NCBI RefSeq assembly: GCF_019209935.1
Contig: NZ_JAHUTN010000001.1
Coordinates: forward strand, 310,001 to 374,000
Reading direction: 5' to 3'
DNA from: Corynebacterium sp. TAE3-ERU16
GTDB taxonomy: Bacteria; Actinomycetota; Actinomycetes; Mycobacteriales; Mycobacteriaceae
Length of the DNA: 64,000 nucleotides
Each line of letters starts with the position of its first letter. The stretch's first letter is position 1. The notes beneath the pieces were generated by a model that was given only the letters and a program-made list of their open reading frames with translations, was not told the DNA's origin and did no database searches. This document shows, in pieces, positions 62,358 to 64,000 of this stretch. Both the position numbers and the translations under genes were made by a program.

Positions 62358-62816
62358 GTGCCCGACCACAGACGGCCCCCCTGCACGCGAAAACGCGCCT
62401 ACACAGACCCCGAACACGACCCACAAGCCACCCGCGAAGCGATCCGCACCTGCCACACCTGCCCACTCCTCAAAGACTGCGCACGACAAGCCCTCCACGG
62501 AGGCGACAGCCTCGACGGCCACTACACCCGTCCAGCGACCGGAGTCATCCAAGCCGGCATCCACTGCTCAGGCGACGACGCCACCGCAGAAGCCCTCGCC
62601 CGCATCGCCGGAGTCGAACGCCCCACATACCGCGACCGGATCCCCCGGCCCGTTCCCCCTCCGAGCTGCCGACGCTGCCACACACCGATGGTCCCCTGGT
62701 CCCGCAAGACACTGCCCCCACCGGGGCACGTCATGCACCACGGACGCGGCTACTGCCAACGCTGTCGCGGTGCACATCCCGCTACCATGGCCTGCTCCCC
62801 CACTGTCGATGAATGA
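62358..62816 (+). CDS. WhiB-like protein with C-terminal zinc-binding extension
   Basis: 152 residues from a GTG. Cysteines at 9, 32, 35 and 41 give the C-x22-C-x2-C-x5-C pattern (CHTCPLLKDC) of WhiB iron-sulfur regulators. The following GVIQAG stands where WhiB proteins have G[VI]WGG, but the Trp is missing. A C-terminal half adds SCRRCH and YCQRCRG, two CxxC pairs. Phage WhiB proteins such as that of TM4 alter host division and superinfection. The double metal-site layout is unusual. Confidence 0.75.
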   Translation: MPDHRRPPCTRKRAYTDPEHDPQATREAIRTCHTCPLLKDCARQALHGGDSLDGHYTRPATGVIQAGIHCSGDDATAEALARIAGVERPTYRDRIPRPVPPPSCRRCHTPMVPWSRKTLPPPGHVMHHGRGYCQRCRGAHPATMACSPTVDE

Positions 62817-63183
62817 CCGGGGCCTCGGCCGCGGCGCGATGCACGCCAAGTCCGCGAAGAACCGCGAGATCATCGACACCATCCGCTGGCTGGCCCGCTC
62901 CCACCGGCTCCCCCAGGGCGCCGCCTACTGCATCGTGCAGCTCCACTACCTCCCCAAGGACAACCGGCGCCGCGACACCGACAACCTCGTCGCCACCCTC
63001 AAGCCGATCTGCGACGGGCTCGCCGGCGGCACATCGAAGCTCCCCGGGCACGGCCTCGTCCCCGACGACATCCCCGCATACATGGCGAAACCCGAGCCGA
63101 TCATCCACCGGCACCAGCGGGGCGAGAAGCCCGCCATGTGGATCGAACTCACCTACTGGATGGAGCACCCGAGTGAGCAGTGA
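62770..63183 (+). CDS. rusA: RusA-family Holliday junction resolvase
   Basis: 137 residues from a GTG (VHIPLPWPAPPLSMND). LPKDNRRRDTDNLVATLKPI and CDGLAGG carry the acidic catalytic residues of RusA (Asp pair and a later Asp). The C terminus KPAMWIELTYWM matches the family. It resolves branched DNA before packaging. No clear ribosome-binding site is seen; it overlaps the WhiB-like gene by 47 bases, and ATG 62809 is a shorter alternative that would drop the conserved first strand. Confidence 0.88.
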   Translation: MHIPLPWPAPPLSMNDRGLGRGAMHAKSAKNREIIDTIRWLARSHRLPQGAAYCIVQLHYLPKDNRRRDTDNLVATLKPICDGLAGGTSKLPGHGLVPDDIPAYMAKPEPIIHRHQRGEKPAMWIELTYWMEHPSEQ

Positions 63184-63427
63184 ACCCATCGACCTCGACG
63201 ACCTGGACGGCATCCTCACCCGCGTGTGCGACGCCATCTACCAGGAACCCGGATCAGACGCCCCCGGCACGGTGGATTACGTGCTGGTTACCCGCCGGCA
63301 CGCGTGCGACGAAACCGAGGAGATCAACCTCGTCATGTCGGACAGTCTGCCGACGTCGACACTGCTGGGGATGCTGCAGCTCGCCGCCCACTGCCACATC
63401 AACTCACCGGAGGACCCCGATGCCTGA
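63173..63427 (+). CDS. Small acidic phage protein
   Basis: 84 residues from a GTG overlapping the rusA end by 11 bases. Starts VSSEPIDLDDLDGILTRVCD; ends LLGMLQLAAHCHINSPEDPD. Acidic, with a helical C terminus; no family recognised. Its end overlaps the dUTPase start by eight bases. Confidence 0.6.
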   Translation: MSSEPIDLDDLDGILTRVCDAIYQEPGSDAPGTVDYVLVTRRHACDETEEINLVMSDSLPTSTLLGMLQLAAHCHINSPEDPDA

Positions 63428-63866
63428 CCTCGCTTTCTACGCTGACCCCGACCTCTACGGCCCCAAAGACCTCCGCCCCGCGCGCGAGGGCGACGCCGGG
63501 ATCGACCTGAGATCTGCCGCCACCATCCGCATGTCCCTCACACCCCGCACCCGGTTCGTCGACCTCGGCGTCCAGGTCGCCATCCCCGAAGAACACACCG
63601 GACTCCTCGCCATCCGATCATCCGCCGCCTCAAAGATGGGCCTCCGCCTCGCAAACGGCATCGGCATCATCGACGCCGGCTACCGCGGCCCCGTGCGTGC
63701 ACTCATCGACATCCCTGCCCAGGTGGAGATCCAGCGCGGCGACCGCATCTGCCAGCTCCTCGTCTCCCCGATCCCGAAACTGTCGATCACCCGCGTCACG
63801 GACCCCGCCGCTCTGGGTGAAACCGAGCGCGGGACCGGCGGCTTCGGCTCCACCGGAAAGAACTAG
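63420..63866 (+). CDS. dut: dUTP diphosphatase
   Basis: 148 residues with the five conserved motifs: GDAGIDL (I), IRSSAASKMG (II), GIGIIDAGYRG (III), RGDRICQLLV (IV) and RGTGGFGSTG (V). The trimeric enzyme removes dUTP and makes dUMP, keeping uracil out of phage DNA. Note the N-terminal extension of about 25 residues before motif I. Confidence 0.95.
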   Translation: MPDLAFYADPDLYGPKDLRPAREGDAGIDLRSAATIRMSLTPRTRFVDLGVQVAIPEEHTGLLAIRSSAASKMGLRLANGIGIIDAGYRGPVRALIDIPAQVEIQRGDRICQLLVSPIPKLSITRVTDPAALGETERGTGGFGSTGKN

Positions 63867-63868
63867 CC

Positions 63869-64000
63869 GTGCACATTCTCGTTTCTGGCCCCGTCGGACC
63901 CTGGCACAGGTGGTTCGCTTGGCGCCCAGTGTGGAGCAACCAGTACGGCTGGCGCTGGCTCCAAACCCTAGAGCGCGCCCGCTTCTACCCCGAAGGGCTC
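63869..64000 (+). CDS. Phage protein of unknown function, cut by window edge
   Basis: The first 44 codons from a GTG two bases after the dUTPase stop. The sequence is Trp/Arg-rich (GPWHRWFAWRPVWSNQYGW, then RWLQTLERARF), a composition common in short actinophage proteins. The frame stays open to the edge. Function is unknown. Confidence 0.5.
   Translation, partial: MHILVSGPVGPWHRWFAWRPVWSNQYGWRWLQTLERARFYPEGL

Larger units (their letters stand above)
45669..64000 (+). mobile_element. Integrated prophage (left part, continues beyond window)
   Basis: From the tRNA-Gly fragment onward the gene set is that of a temperate actinophage: integrase, repressor, excisionase-like protein, recombination ATPase, replication initiator, methyltransferases, DnaB helicase, SSB, WhiB-like protein, RusA and dUTPase. 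Genes are short, tightly overlapped and, apart from the repressor, on the plus strand. No capsid, packaging or lysis gene is seen, so only the early region is covered. Confidence 0.9.

Noticed and set aside
62356-62769. N-terminal extension of the RusA gene to 275 residues
   Set aside because: The upstream part is out of frame with, and shadows, the WhiB-like gene; RusA similarity begins at VHIPLPWP.

Overview
The window is chromosomal DNA from a high-GC actinobacterium, most probably a Corynebacterium. Gene content and order support this. Reading leftward there is lepA, then rpsT, holA, comEC, comEA, degV, a GpgP-type phosphatase, rsfS, nadD and proA; then a 2-hydroxyacid dehydrogenase, proB, obgE, rpmA, rplU, rne, ndk, folC, valS, mdh, clpX, clpP2, clpP1 and tig. 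The proA / dehydrogenase / proB arrangement is the one known from C. glutamicum, and the holA-to-nadD block matches mycobacterial synteny. No species is claimed.

Positions 1-45,620 are host backbone, mostly on the minus strand. It carries ribosome-associated genes (lepA, rpsT, rsfS, obgE, rpmA, rplU), RNA decay (rne), nucleotide and NAD metabolism (ndk, nadD), proline synthesis (proA, proB), folate (folC), valyl-tRNA charging (valS), malate dehydrogenase (mdh) and the Clp proteolysis and trigger factor group. Plus-strand exceptions are an orphan PemK/MazF-like gene, rpsT, two related membrane-anchored proteins, an SDR-type gene, a TetR regulator, and a 6.4-kb two-gene AddB/AddA-like helicase-nuclease unit inserted between proA and the dehydrogenase. 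Strong hairpin terminators separate several units.

At about 45,670-45,720 lies the 3' half of a tRNA-Gly(UCC) gene without its own 5' half, followed by a tyrosine integrase. From there to the right edge (about 18.3 kb, incomplete) the DNA is an integrated phage or phage-like element. Its early region is on the plus strand except for the repressor: integrase, XRE-type repressor, excisionase-like HTH protein, Sak4-like recombination ATPase, winged-helix replication initiator carrying an iteron/AT-rich origin inside its gene, small unknown proteins, a broken cytosine-5 methyltransferase with an HNH insertion, a second methyltransferase, DnaB-type helicase, SSB, a WhiB-like protein, RusA resolvase and dUTPase. 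Most genes overlap the preceding stop by a few bases, often as GTGA or ATGA. Structural and lysis genes are not in the window.

The most unusual signals are in the prophage. (1) Two tRNA-like minihelices (acceptor stem plus T arm plus CCA, no D or anticodon arm) differ in their stems but keep pairing. (2) A repeated leader module places a small hairpin, three times with the same CTGCAA loop on different stems, just before an AGAAAGGAACC ribosome-binding site. (3) Three TGCG-N8-CGCA dyads lie at the early promoters. (4) An iteron origin lies inside the initiator gene. (5) A methyltransferase gene is split by an HNH insertion, and its 3' half overlaps a second plausible gene in another frame.
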